From: Gnetum montanum
Lineage: Eukaryota; Streptophyta; Gnetopsida; Gnetales; Gnetaceae
NCBI GenBank assembly: GCA_015680685.1
Contig: MNCI01002085.1
Location: 188,432 to 252,431 of the forward strand
Direction: 5' to 3'
Length of the DNA stretch: 64,000 bases
Part shown: piece after piece, positions 47,094 to 58,575 of the stretch
Layout of the letters: each line of letters opens with the position of its first letter
How positions within the stretch are numbered: the first letter of the stretch is position 1
Notes under the pieces: generated by a model
The model's database searches: none
The model's input: only the letters and a program-made list of their open reading frames with translations
Told to the model about the DNA's origin: nothing
Program-made: the position numbers and the translations under genes

Positions 47094-49610
47094 TGTTGAG
47101 GTGAACCTCACCATACAAAGCATGGGGCCATTATCAATGCACATGTAGGAAATTATAGTTGCAAAGTAGTTAAAATGCACAAATCAAATTCATAGGAATT
47201 CAACAAATGCTATACTAATTTTATGTAAAAAGCAAAATATACACAATAGGTCCTGAACCATACATAAATAAAATAAAATAAAAATTATGAATTTCAACAG
47301 TTGCTAAATGAGCATTTTAACATGTTCTAATATAAAAATGAGTATATACTAATATATAGGCTAGGAAGAAATCTAGCATCACCCATTCCCTAGAATAATG
47401 AATTTACTAAAAAAACTAAAAAAAAATACAACTTCCCTACGAGCATTTCATTTCAGCCAAGCTGGAAAGCACTACACCAACACATGATAAATAGTGCACC
47501 ACATGCTCTGCACAGACCTCTAAAAGATGACCTCAATGCAACCTATCAGTCATGTTGTTGGCACCAATTTCCCCTTGGAGAGAGAAAGTTATCTAAAGGA
47601 ATTCCATTTAGGAAAGAAAAGAAAATAATCAAGAGAAAATGACTTCAATCTAAGCTAAATTTCTTTGTTGCAAATTTGCAATGTGGTCTTATTAATAATA
47701 CTTATCAACAAGAGTGTATTCCTGTTTATTAAAGATAGCATGAAGACTACTATATATCAGTCACTAAAAAATAGTTTCTATATTTCATATTAATAACTAG
47801 AATTGTAGATCTAACATTATGAATCTTTGACTTGTTATTCATCATGTTGTTGTGCATCTCTTTTTGATTCACATGGATCTAATTCATTTATGGTAATATA
47901 ACAAAGTCCAGATTCCTTTCAAAAATCAAACATCATTCGAAGATGAATAAATGGAAACATGATAAAAAAACCTATAGTTTTTCAAGACTAACATATCTAA
48001 GCCTAGGAATTTTGTTCTATTTATATTAAGTTCAAGAGAGTGGAGAAAAGATAAGCCACCTAGAAAATTCCAAAAAAATAGCATATCTTTAAATTATAAA
48101 ACATGCATAACTTGTGCAAGTCTAATGAATTGATTTTCATATATATATATATATATATATATTAGAGTCAAATACCGCATGCTCAAATAAAGTATGATGC
48201 GACAAAAAAATTTCAAAACTATTTTTTTTTCTTATCAGCAAATAGATTCTCCTTTTTGAAATTCCTAAAGAGTGTCATTGAAACTCCTCCTATCATTAAA
48301 ATGAATTACATATTTACAAACTTTTGTTAAAAAATTTGTAACAATGACACAATGTGCAAACGCAAATGATCGTTAATGGCATTTCACGGGTTCCTTCTCC
48401 TGCAAGCCGATATTTACCATGGAGATAGCCAGAGCCAAGGGGGTGGAACCAAAGATTTCAGCCATCATTCTCTCTTCTACCGGCAAGCAACACTGATAGC
48501 AGGCATGTGAGACACTCTGCAGAAAATGGTAGGTCCATGAGAGATGCAACAGACAGCTGAACACAGCAGGCAAGTTAGAGGTGCGGTAGAAACCAACGTC
48601 CAACAGCCAGCAGCCAACATGGGGGGCATCAATCAGGGCCTTCACTCACTTCAGCAATGCATTCTGATAGTCTTTCTCTCTGCACAACATACTCCAATGA
48701 TTGGCACTACAAAAACCAATAGTGGAGGCAGAGAACCACACAACCTCCACCTACACGCGTAGACGACGATAGGTGGTGCATCAATAGTGACGCAAACATC
48801 GTGAGGGGTGGTGTTTTCAAACACTAATCTCTCATTTCTTCTATCCTTTCATAGCACTCTCAGATGGGGAATGAGGCACAGAGCCTCTTCCCAGACGGGG
48901 AGATGTCCAAGCAACAACAGATGCCTACCACCTGGTAATGGTGGATCCAGAAGAATTATTTCTTTCTTCCCATAAATAGACAACCTATGGTGGCCCTAGA
49001 TAGGTTATCTAGATGGTGTGTCACAATGAGGGCTACAGTCATTGCATGGGTTACCCTATATGACAGTAGACAACAACTCGGGCAGAGCCTCTTCCTTGAC
49101 AAACTGCGACAACACCAACAGCAGTGGCAAGGTAGTGCACCATGCATAGCACAGTCCACAGTGGGAAGGACGCCTCTCCCTCCTACAGCAGCTACAGTGA
49201 TAGCAAGCAGGGTTCTCTAATTTCTTTTTTTAGGATGCTAGGCAGCACGCAATAGTAGACATGTCTACATTAAGTCTTGTCTTAGAATTGTTTAATTTAA
49301 ATTCCCTAACTTTCTATTTAACTTATATATATTTTTTAAAACATCACATATGCAGGGAAAATTTGCATTTTATTTTGGGTTATTTATTATACTTTTTTTT
49401 CAAAAAAAATTTCACAAATTATAAAATTTTTCAATATTATTATTAAATTTAAATTATTAATATTTTGTTTAAAATATTATTTTATATATTTTTTTCACAT
49501 AGCACTTTCCAACTAAGACTATTCCAGGGTTTATGAAAGGCACCCTAGGCGATATTCTCTTAAAATAAGTTTTCACAGGTGTTGGCCTCTCCAAAATTTA
49601 CGCATCAATA
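47094..49610 (+). repeat. Family 1 LTR shared by units B and C
   Basis: 2.5 kb from TGTTGAGGTG to CGCATCAATA. It follows B's polypurine tract and precedes C's primer site. The GC-richer middle (48350-49260) and an AT repeat at 48140-48164 match the A/B LTR, with small indels. Confidence 0.85.
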
Positions 49611-49616
49611 CCTATT

Positions 49617-49633
49617 TGGCGTTAGAAGGAGGG
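49617..49633 (+). other. Unit C primer-binding site
   Basis: TGGCGTTAGAAGGAGGG lies 6 bases after the LTR end; the best preserved of the three. The tRNA was not assigned. Confidence 0.6.
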
Positions 49634-49965
49634 TAGTTTCTCAACCTCTTTTTCCTTTTATGTTTTATTTCTTAAATAAAAACTTTTTTCTGTTCTTACT
49701 ATTGATTTGCACTGTCTATTTTTGTTTTTGCCTCCCTATTTTCAGTTTTATTGCTCTATTTTAGTTTTATTTTCAAATCTCCAAATTTAAATTCTAGCAA
49801 TCCTTCTTTTAATTTACTTGTCTAAAATTTTCCAATTTCAATTTTATTTTTAAAAAAATTAAAAAAATTAAATTAAATAAATAAATATAGCATTCAAATG
49901 TTTTTCCATTTTCTTTAATTTTCAAAGTTTATTAGCATTTTACATTTCCTGTTATTTTTTATTTT

Positions 49966-51680
49966 ATGAGTGACTCTTCTTACAGAACATCTCAACAAAG
50001 AGCTTCTACTCCTACCCCTAGTCAACCAACTACTTATCAATTTACTTTGAGAAAAAAATAAGGTTCACTTTTTCCAAGTTCAATTCTTAAGAAACCTTGG
50101 ACTAAGATGGAAGACTATCAACCTTCAGCTCCCTTAGAAAGAAACCCTTTTAACTTTCATAACTACCATGACATACCAAAATCCCTTCAAAACATAAACT
50201 TGTTCTTCGATCCTACAAGCCCTACGAAAGATGCCCGCCAACACATACAATGTTTTGAAACCTTATTAGGGATCCACAACATTGTACATAATGATGTGGC
50301 ATGCAGAGTGTTCGTAACAACATTTAGAACCAAAGCAACCCAATGGTTCTTAATGCTTCTTGATGCCTCTATTAACACATGAAAAGAATTCAAAAATAAG
50401 TTTTTGAATCAGTTTGACAAATTTTCAAGCCCTGCTATCGCATCAAGCAACTTTACTAGCCTAAGAAAGCTCCTTGGGGAAAATGTTAGGGATTATAACC
50501 TTAGATTCCTTCATCAGCATGCCTATGTGCCAAATGAGATGCGACCACAACCTGATGGTATACTCAACTTCTATCTCTATACCATCGATCCATTCTTTGC
50601 TTATGCCATCAAATCTGATTCCAACATAACAGAAATACAAGATGCAATGTCAAAAGTTGTGGAATTAGAGCAAATAACCCTTATGAACAGCATTCAAACC
50701 CAAATTGGGATAATCAGTGTTAATAACACTATGCAATCAAACCCCTCTACTCTTACCAACTTGTCAAACGTCTAATTTTATGTCTCAAATTATTTCTCCC
50801 TTTCAACCAACTCAACCTTTAAGTAATTACTCTCAAGGCCCCATGTCCTCTTCGTTCTTACCATCCAACATTGGTTTGAATGATGACCAATCAAAATCTT
50901 TGATCCAATCCATTATAAACCCAAACGGGATATCAAATTCTATTAAACCACCAACCCTAACTCAAGATCAAATGACCCAAATACTCACTTTACTACAAAA
51001 ACTATGCAATGAATTGGTTGAGATAAAGAAAAACAATAACAAAGGCCCTATATAACCAGAAAAAACAAGTGCATCAATCAAAGATGATTATTGTCGTCTT
51101 CATAATACGAGGCAACATTCTGAAAAGACTTGTCCTCAATTTATGGCATTGTATGGTGATAATACCCAAGGGTAACAAAATGGGAAAACCCCTATCATGG
51201 TCCTTAATGTACCTCATGAGACAGAAAATGAAGAGGTTTCCTCATTAGAACAAGTTATGGTAGCCGACCCTAACCCACACAACACTCGCTACCGCAAAAT
51301 TAGTGACATTATGAATGCTACACAGCAACAAACTAGGAACAATTCCTATACACCTCCAAATAGAAGAGTTCCTAGTCAAAACAATGCAAATGACTAGTCT
51401 GGGTCATCCTAAGTAACTATCCCACAATGAGCAAACCCCCCTTCTATACTTAGAAGAGTCCCATCTCAACAAGAAGCCAAAGATGAACATAAGAATTATG
51501 ATTTGGTTGAGGACTTAAAAAGAGTTAAAGCCAACATTTCAATGTATGACCTCCTACACTTCAATGAAATGAAAGAAGTGATTTGGGATATGGTTTATGT
51601 ACCCGAAGCCCAAAGAGAGAAATCCCAAATCCTCTAAAGGCAAGTTCACTTTGCAGAAAGTCCTAACACACTATCAATAC
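49966..51680 (+). pseudogene. gag: Family 1 gag, unit C
   Basis: The start ATG at 49966 is shared; the early stop is TAA here instead of TGA. The Gag core is open at 50107-50382 and 50404-50775. After the shared stop following NLSNV, the frame moves by one to 50717-51055. The zinc-knuckle-like segment is intact at 51093-51134: C-x2-H-x4-H-x4-C (CRLHNTRQHSEKTC), with His where the canonical knuckle has its second Cys. A one-base deletion near 51179 follows. Confidence 0.7.
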
Positions 51681-51685
51681 AAAAC

Positions 51686-52309
51686 GTGAATAATTCCATG
51701 TCTATCAAGAAGAACCATCCCCCTTTCCTAACCGCTTTGATTATTTTAGGAAACAATATCCATAATTGTTTAATGGATTCTGATGCAACTGTTAGTGTTA
51801 TGCCTCTTGACATTTGTAACGCCTTAGGAGCACAAATGATACCACAAACAAAAAGTGTGATTCAACTCAATGGATCTAATGTACATGTGGTAGGATTATT
51901 AAAAGGAGCAAAGGTACAACTTAAGCAATACCCTACATTTACATGTTATACAGATATTCTAGTAGTTGACATGACACCCACATATGGTGTGCTCTTACCT
52001 AAGACTTTTGGATCTAAGTCTGGGGGCTTCATTAGGTTGGATTCCTTAGAATTATTGATCCCAATCAAAGGAAAATATGAATATATGATTATACCTAGGG
52101 AACCCTTTTATAAGCAAGTGGTAACAAATTTTGATCAACAAACTACATCTCTAGGAAATTAAAACAAAAATCATTTCATTAGAGTAGTTGAACTAGGACT
52201 TGGTGAATATTCCTTAAATGATGATATAGAAGAGGCTACATACATAAACCCTTTTTCATACACATATTCTACTCAATATTACCAAGCTTTTAGGGAATGT
52301 GAGAAGGTG
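51686..52309 (+). pseudogene. pro: Family 1 protease, unit C
   Basis: Open 51686-52162, one stop before aRH. The catalytic motif reads MDSDATVSVM (GAT-TCT-GAT at 51776-51784), so Gly of DSG is Asp. From here to 56017 the whole pol stays in one frame. Confidence 0.75.
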
Positions 52310-53191
52310 TATGAAGATACTTTGCCATATCACCAACATGATGGAAAAACCTTTCTTTTCGGTGACCCACCACCACTAGGAAATGATAAAGACACAAATG
52401 AGATTCTAACTAATGAAATATTAGATGATGGACCAAAATTTGATGATGATCATTGTTACCTCGATCAAAGGGATAATTTTTTAGATTTCATGAACTTGAA
52501 TACTTGGATATTTAGAGTTGATGGTGCTTCTTCCAAGAAAGGATGTGCAGTTGGAAAAATGCTTATTCCTCCTAGTGAAGCTCCTATTCTTAAATCTATT
52601 AATTTCACTCAACCAATGACCAACAACATGGTCAAATATGAAGCATTAATTCATGGGATTAAACTAGCTAAATACTATGATTTGTCCAAACATAAAATTG
52701 ATAGTGACTCCCAACTAATAGTGAATCAAGCCAATGGTATCTTTGATGATAAAGACATCACCATGAAATCATACAAAGCTTACATTCTTGAACTTACTAA
52801 ATAATTTGATCATGTAACCATTGAACATGTACATAGGAAAGAAAATTATATTCCCAATGCACTAGCCAAAATGACTACCACCTTGGATGTCCCTTTTAAG
52901 TTTAATGCTTGGGATTCAGAAAATATTATCTAAAAGGTAAATTCCTATTCTATCCCTAATAATATATCTTCTTTTCAAGTGTTTGATGATGATGACCATA
53001 TTTGTAAATTCCTATTTTCTGAAGGAGAATTCAATGATCAAGGAGATACATCCAAGGATGTTGTGTTTTTAAATAAGATATCTCCTAAAACTACAGTTAA
53101 GGAAGCCTTATTTGATGACCTACACACCAAAGCCATGGATTTATCTAAAAACACTAATTGGCAAATGTTAGCTCAAACTAAAAAAATTTAG
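52310..53191 (+). pseudogene. Archaeal-type RNase H (aRH), unit C, located before RT
   Basis: The core has FRVDGASSKKG (Asp codon 52520), NMVKYEALIHG where catalytic Glu is Lys, IDSDSQLIVNQ with Asp, and IPNALAK with Asn. Stops at 52804 and about 52931. It is in frame with protease upstream and RT downstream, which is the best evidence for the PR-aRH-RT order. Confidence 0.75.
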
Positions 53192-54120
53192 ATTCAAAAG
53201 GGAGGAAAACAATACCGTGTGAGAATAGGATCTTGTTTACATCTAGATGAAAGAAAAAGCTTTGTTGACCTATTACATGAATTTAATGATGTTTTGGCTT
53301 GGACTTACGAAGACTTTAGGACTTTTAATCCACTAGTAATGACACATACCATTCCCATAAGGCCAGAAACAAAACCATTCAGTCAAAAGCTTAGACCCGT
53401 GAATCCAAAGATTGAAATCCTTATGAAAGCAGAAATTGATGAACTCTTAGAATCCAAAAAAATTTATCCAATAAGACACTCTTATTGGATCTGAAACTTA
53501 CTACCCATTAGGAAACGAATTGGTGAGTTAAGGTTATGTATTGATTTTTGTAACCTTAATACTTCTTGCATCAAGGATAATTATCCATTCCCTCTTATAG
53601 AGGAGTTATTGCAAATTGTGAATGGTGCTCAAATGTATTCCTTTTTGGATGGGTATTCAGGATATAACCAAATTTTAGTGAATAAGAAGAACCAATACAA
53701 GATAACTTTTACAACAAAGTGGGGAACCTTTCAATTCGCTAAAATGCCATTTGGCCTCATAAATGCTAGCTCTACCTTCCAAAGAGCTATGGAGAAAACT
53801 TTTGAGGGGCTAATTAGAAAGTGTATTATTATCTACCTTGATGACTTAACTATTTTCTCTAAAGATAAAGGTACGCACCTTAAAGACCTTAGAAATGTTT
53901 TTATGAGATGTAGACAATTTGGCATAACCTTGAATGCAAAGAAATTAATCTTTGGTCTTCAAAGTGGTAAATTTCAAGGTCATATACTGACCAAAGAGGG
54001 GATTGCGATTCATCCTAAGTGAGTAAATGCAATTTTAGAAGTACCTTACCCTTTATCCAAGAGTTATCTAAGGGCTTTCTTTGGTAAGATAAATTTTGTT
54101 AGACAATTTATCCCAATCTA
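53192..54120 (+). pseudogene. Family 1 reverse transcriptase, unit C
   Basis: Blocks in order are RPETKPFSQKLRPVNPKIE, LRLCIDF, YSFLDGYSGYNQI, MPFGLINASSTFQ, the YLDD active site at 53834-53845 and GHILTKEG. Open at 53219-53494 and 53609-54022; the breaks are stops only. It copies RNA to DNA. The catalytic residues are intact but the frame is closed. Confidence 0.8.
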
Positions 54121-54760
54121 TGCTGAATTAGTTAGACCATTGAATGATATGCTTAAGAAATATAGTAATATGCATTGGATAGACGATAAAAAGAATGTGT
54201 TTCTTGCTATTAAAGAAGCTATAATAGATGCACCTATCCTAGCTTCTCCTTGGTATTAAAACAATCTCTACTTATATGCCTTTTCTAGCAATGTTACTAT
54301 TGCTACTATCTTAACCCAAGACATAAACGATCAAGGTGAAAGACCCATAGCTTTCATCTATGCACCTTTAAAGGATGTAGAATTAAGATACTCACCCGTA
54401 GAGAAACAATTATATGCTGTAATAAAAGCCATAAATAAATTCCACTACTACTTGTTAAACTCAAATTTCTTTGTCATTGTCCTTGATCTAACCACCATTG
54501 CTTTAGCCAAATTACAAGATCCTAGTGAGAAACACGCTAAACGGGTTATGAGGCTTCAAGAATATGATATTCAATGGAAGGTAGTAAAGTTAGTTAGAGG
54601 GATTAGTCTTGCTAAATTAATAGTGATAGCTTCAACCTCAGAAAATTCTGATGCATCCATATATAAAGAATCAATTCCTCTTCATATATTTTCCATTAAT
54701 GAGGAAAATGATATTCCATTTTCCCCCAATTAGTTGTATGATCTATGGTATGGAGATATC
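54121..54760 (+). pseudogene. Family 1 native RNase H, unit C (degenerate)
   Basis: It follows RT in frame. YAFSSNVTIATIL takes the place of the gypsy TDASD block, so the first catalytic Asp is absent, as in A and B. Glu is replaced in PVEKQLYAV only by context, since the Glu itself is kept. The last motif reads SLAKLIVIAS. This consistent loss across units suggests the domain was already a non-catalytic tether in the ancestor. Open at 54452-54733. Confidence 0.7.
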
Positions 54761-56017
54761 AAATTTTATTTAAACTTCAATCATTGACCCTCAAATTTAC
54801 CTTGATATAAAAGAAATCTTTGAATATCAAAATGTTCTAAATTTTCTCTAATAAGTGGTGAACTATTTAGAAATAATTTTCAAGGGATATACCTTAAGTA
54901 TTTGAATCAAGAGCAAGCTAACGATGCTCTAAAAAAACTTCACAATGAAGGACATATAGGATACTACTCATTAGTTCATGAAATTGTGAGGGCTGGTTAT
55001 TATTGGCCTACTATGATTAATGATGCTTATAACCTTGTTAAGACGTGTGTCCAATGCCAGATATTTAAAGGTAAAGATTCCAAGAGTTCAGCCCCATTAC
55101 AACCTATAATAGAAACAAGACCATTTGTCCAATGGACCTTAGATTTTATTGGAGTGATTAATCCTTTATCTACTACCCTTCATAAGTTCATTTTAACAGC
55201 CACTGATTATTCCACATGTTTGTTAGAGGAAAAAGCAACCAAAACTGCATCATCTTGTGAGGTCATTCACTTCTTAGAAAATGATATAATCTCTAGATAT
55301 GGTTATCCTTATGCTTTAGTAGTCGATAATGGGCCCGCCTTCATTTCCATAGAGTTTACAAATTGGGATAGAGACCATAACATCATTGTCAAGGCAGTAA
55401 CTGAATATTACCCACAAGATAATGGTTTGGCTGAATCTTCCAACAAAATTATATTAGATGGGATTAAGAAGTTGGTAGCAAAAGTTCCATGAACTTCGCA
55501 TGAACAAGTAAAATGGGTAGTTTGGGCTGATAGGATTTGTTACAAAGAATTGATCAAGACTACACCATATGATTTAGTATATGCACAGGAACCCATATTA
55601 CCAATAAATTTATAGATTCCTACATATCAATTCTTCTTAGACTACTTACCAACTAATGAGCATCTAATATCACGAGCATGTGACATTTTGAACCTAGAGC
55701 TTAAAAGGGTTAAAGCAATTGAAAATATGTGTGGTCATCAACAAATTGTCAAGACATGGTTTGATAAGAAATATGCAGCTAACATTCTTCAACTAGGTGA
55801 CCTAGTCCTTAAGATAGATAGAGCGTCTGGTCAAACTGGCCCTCAAACTAAGTTTTCACCTATGTGGTCAGGTCCATTCCAAATTGTAGACATCATTGCC
55901 CCAAATGTGTTCAAGATTGTTGATTTGCAGGGACATAGGTTACGTAGGGTTATTAATGCATTTCATTTGAAGCATTTCTACTCAGGTACCCCACATGGGC
56001 ACTTGGTAGATTCTTAG
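54761..56017 (+). pseudogene. Family 1 integrase, unit C
   Basis: The best preserved integrase here. HHCC reads HNEGHIGY..CVQC, open from 54902. The DDE triad is complete: Asp 55142 (WTLDFIG), Asp 55325 (VVDNGPAF), Glu 55433 (NGLAESSN). The C-terminal domain (55688-56017) has LGDLVLKIDRA, MWSGPFQIVD and FHLKHFYSG. It is broken only by stops (54785, 54821, 55490, 55612). Confidence 0.8.
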
Positions 56018-57285
56018 TTGCATGTTTTCTTCCCCTTTTCTTTGCATTTCATATGTATATAGTTGGGTTTCCATATTTTTCTTGCATTTTCATTATTTCT
56101 TTCTTAGCATATTCATTTGATTGTTGTGTTCTTCATATGATTTTAATAATCATTTGTCATTTGAGTTACTATACATTGGGTCATCTTAACACCATTGAAA
56201 AATAATGTAGGTATAATATAATTTACTATTACTGTAATATTATATTTCAATAATGCTATAAAAATCCACTTTATATTTCATATTTCAAAAATACTATAAC
56301 TCTTTCAAATTGATCCAAGGTTTCAGTTTATTTGTTATGTTAGATTATGGAGCATTGGATTTATACAAACTTATCATGTTATCATCATGATCATGTGAGT
56401 GTAGGATATGTGATGTTGGAATATGGTTAGTCATAATCACTAGGTGACCTTGGAAAATTCTATCCTTTCCTATCATAAACCCTAGCCCTGAGCTGTGATG
56501 ATCCATGGCTATCCTGTGAAAAATAGGGCAAAGTGTGTTCATTTCTACTTGAGAATCCTTCGCCACCTACGAGACTTGCTATGATGCCACCAATCAAAGG
56601 CACATACACGAAGGTTGAATTGCACTAGGGGTAAAGTTTCTGAAAGGACCATGTTTTTTGGCAGTGTAGCTAATCAACTAGGCTCATGTTGGAATTCCTA
56701 CCTTAAGAACAAAGTACACAATGAGCAACGTTTCCTCAAAAAAAATATGAGGACCATGTTCATTGGTAGTGTAATATGTTCTTGAGTGTGATGGGGTCTG
56801 GTAGCAATCCTCACCTTAACCTCCATTTCCCCTTTTAAATTTAAATTAATAAAAAAACCAAGGAAAAATCTGAAAGTTGTGGCTTACTGTGATCTAACAT
56901 GAGCTTTAGCTCATCCTCCTCATTAAGTTTCGTACAAGTCTCGTGCTCAGAATACTCTCATACTTTTACTGTTACCTTGTGAGAATATTGAGAATGACAG
57001 TTTAATTATATATATACATATACATATATATATATAATTACATATATATATGTATATATATTAGTTACAATAATAATGAATTATATATTTAGATTTTAAT
57101 GGTGCTTTGGATGGCTCACGCTAGTGTTTGTTTTGCTTATTTCATGATTTTAATCATGTTTAGATCACTATAGTTTACTTTCAAATTTTAATTTTTTTGT
57201 GTTGTGATGTTTTTGATTTTCCCTCTATTGCAGTTTTTTAAAATTTTATAGTTTTGCTATCCTTGCACTTGCATGCAATTTGTAG
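56018..57285 (+). other. Unit C 3' untranslated region
   Basis: Collinear with units A and B. A complex TA/CATA repeat lies at 57005-57060. Polypurine tract TTTGGGGGCTAAG follows at 57286-57298. The minus-strand 73-codon frame is at 56345-56566. Confidence 0.6.
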
Positions 57286-57298
57286 TTTGGGGGCTAAG

Positions 57299-58014
57299 CA
57301 TTGAGTTCAACCTCGCCATGCAAAGCATCGGGCCATTATCAATGCACATGTATGAAATTATAGTTCAAAGTAGTCAAAATGCACAAATCAAATTCGTAGG
57401 AATTCAACAAATGCTATACTAATTTTATGTAAAAAGCACAGTGCCAAAAGTAGTGGCAAGGTAGAGCACCATGAGCAGCACAGTGCATGGTGGCAGGGAT
57501 GCCTCTCCCTCCTATAGCGGCTGCAGTGACAATAAGTAGGATTCTCTAGTTTTTTTTTATGGATGTGAGGTGGCACACACAGTAGACATTTCTGTATTAA
57601 GTCTTTTCTTAGAATTTTTTAATTTAAATTCCCTAACTTTCTATTTAACTTATATATATATATTAAAACATCATATAGAATTGTTTAATTTAAATTTCCT
57701 AACTTTCTATTTAACTTATATATATTTTTTAAAACATCACATAAGCAGTAGGGAAAATTTGCATTTTATTTTGGGTTATTTATTATACTTTTTTTAAAAA
57801 AAATTGCATAGATTATTTAATTTTTCAATATTACTATTAAATTTAAGTTTTTAATATATTTTTTAAAATATTATTTTATTTTTTTTTGTCACATAGCACT
57901 TTTCAATGGAGACTATTCCTGGGTTTTTGTACCGATACGGGAGGTGCCGTAGGCAATAGTCTCCTAAAACGAGTTTTCCCAGGTGTTGGCATGTCCAAAA
58001 TTTATGCATCAACA
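57299..58014 (+). repeat. Internally deleted family 1 LTR at the right end of the array
   Basis: It starts CATTGAGTTC (ancestral TGTTGAG) and ends TCAACA, the only copy with the intact terminal inverted repeat. About 1.86 kb of the middle is missing: near 57440 it jumps from LTR base ~140 to ~1990. It also has a 66-bp tandem duplication (57611-57676 and 57677-57742). Confidence 0.8.
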
Positions 58015-58570
58015 GTTGTAAACAAAAGGAGTGTGGTTTCACTGCAAGAAAGCATTGAAGGATTCACTACACCCTCAAGCATCGAACACAACCAATTTTT
58101 CAATTGGGGCTTGATATTAGACCGATGGTAAAGTGCAAAAATTGGTTTTATATTATTTACCTTAGTTAAACTTTGATCATCTTTGCAAAAATTTGTTGGC
58201 TATGTACATTGTTTACCTTTGTTTAATTTTACATTGTATATCAATATGGTTTAATTGTATGTAGGTACATCGTTACATTATGTGCATATAGAAGTACAAA
58301 ATTTATAACTTTTTTAATCATCATTGTTATCATCCTTTTAGCCTTATGTCAGCTACATGATTTTTTTAGTCATGAACTTTAATGAAGAGCTAGATCTTTA
58401 TTTATTTGTAATTACTGTAAATCATTTTCAACTATTTTTTCTTATATCTTTTTTTGGTCTTCGATTTTAATGTCTTTCTTAGAATAAATGATGTAGCAAC
58501 TTTCTTTTATAGGCTCATTATTTGATCTCCTTTGCACATGTCCAAATCATCTAAGCCACCATTACTATAA
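58015..58570. other. Non-LTR flank to the right of the array
   Basis: It begins GTTGTAAAC after the LTR end. The plus frame is open from inside the LTR to 58131, and the part outside the LTR (about 38 codons, VVSLQESIEGFTTPSS) is not retroviral. It has AG before and GT after (at 58130), so it could be a host exon remnant. I could not identify it. The rest is AT-rich with nothing recognised. Confidence 0.35.
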
Positions 58571-58575
58571 CTTAT

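Larger units (their letters stand above)
14961..58014 (+). mobile_element. Tandem array of three family 1 Ty3/gypsy elements sharing LTRs
   Basis: The order is truncated LTR (14961-15517), unit A, LTR (29876-32380), unit B, LTR (47094-49610), unit C, shortened LTR (57299-58014). Each internal LTR is preceded by a unit's polypurine tract and followed at once by the next unit's primer-binding site, so one LTR serves both neighbours. Discounting the 7.1-kb insertions, the period is about 10.2 kb. This is the signature of unequal recombination between LTRs. All three units are defective. Confidence 0.85.

Noticed and set aside
14961-58014. Endogenous pararetrovirus (caulimovirus-like) origin
   Set aside because: Integrase, LTRs, polypurine tracts and target duplications are present, and no movement protein pattern is seen; this is Ty3/gypsy.
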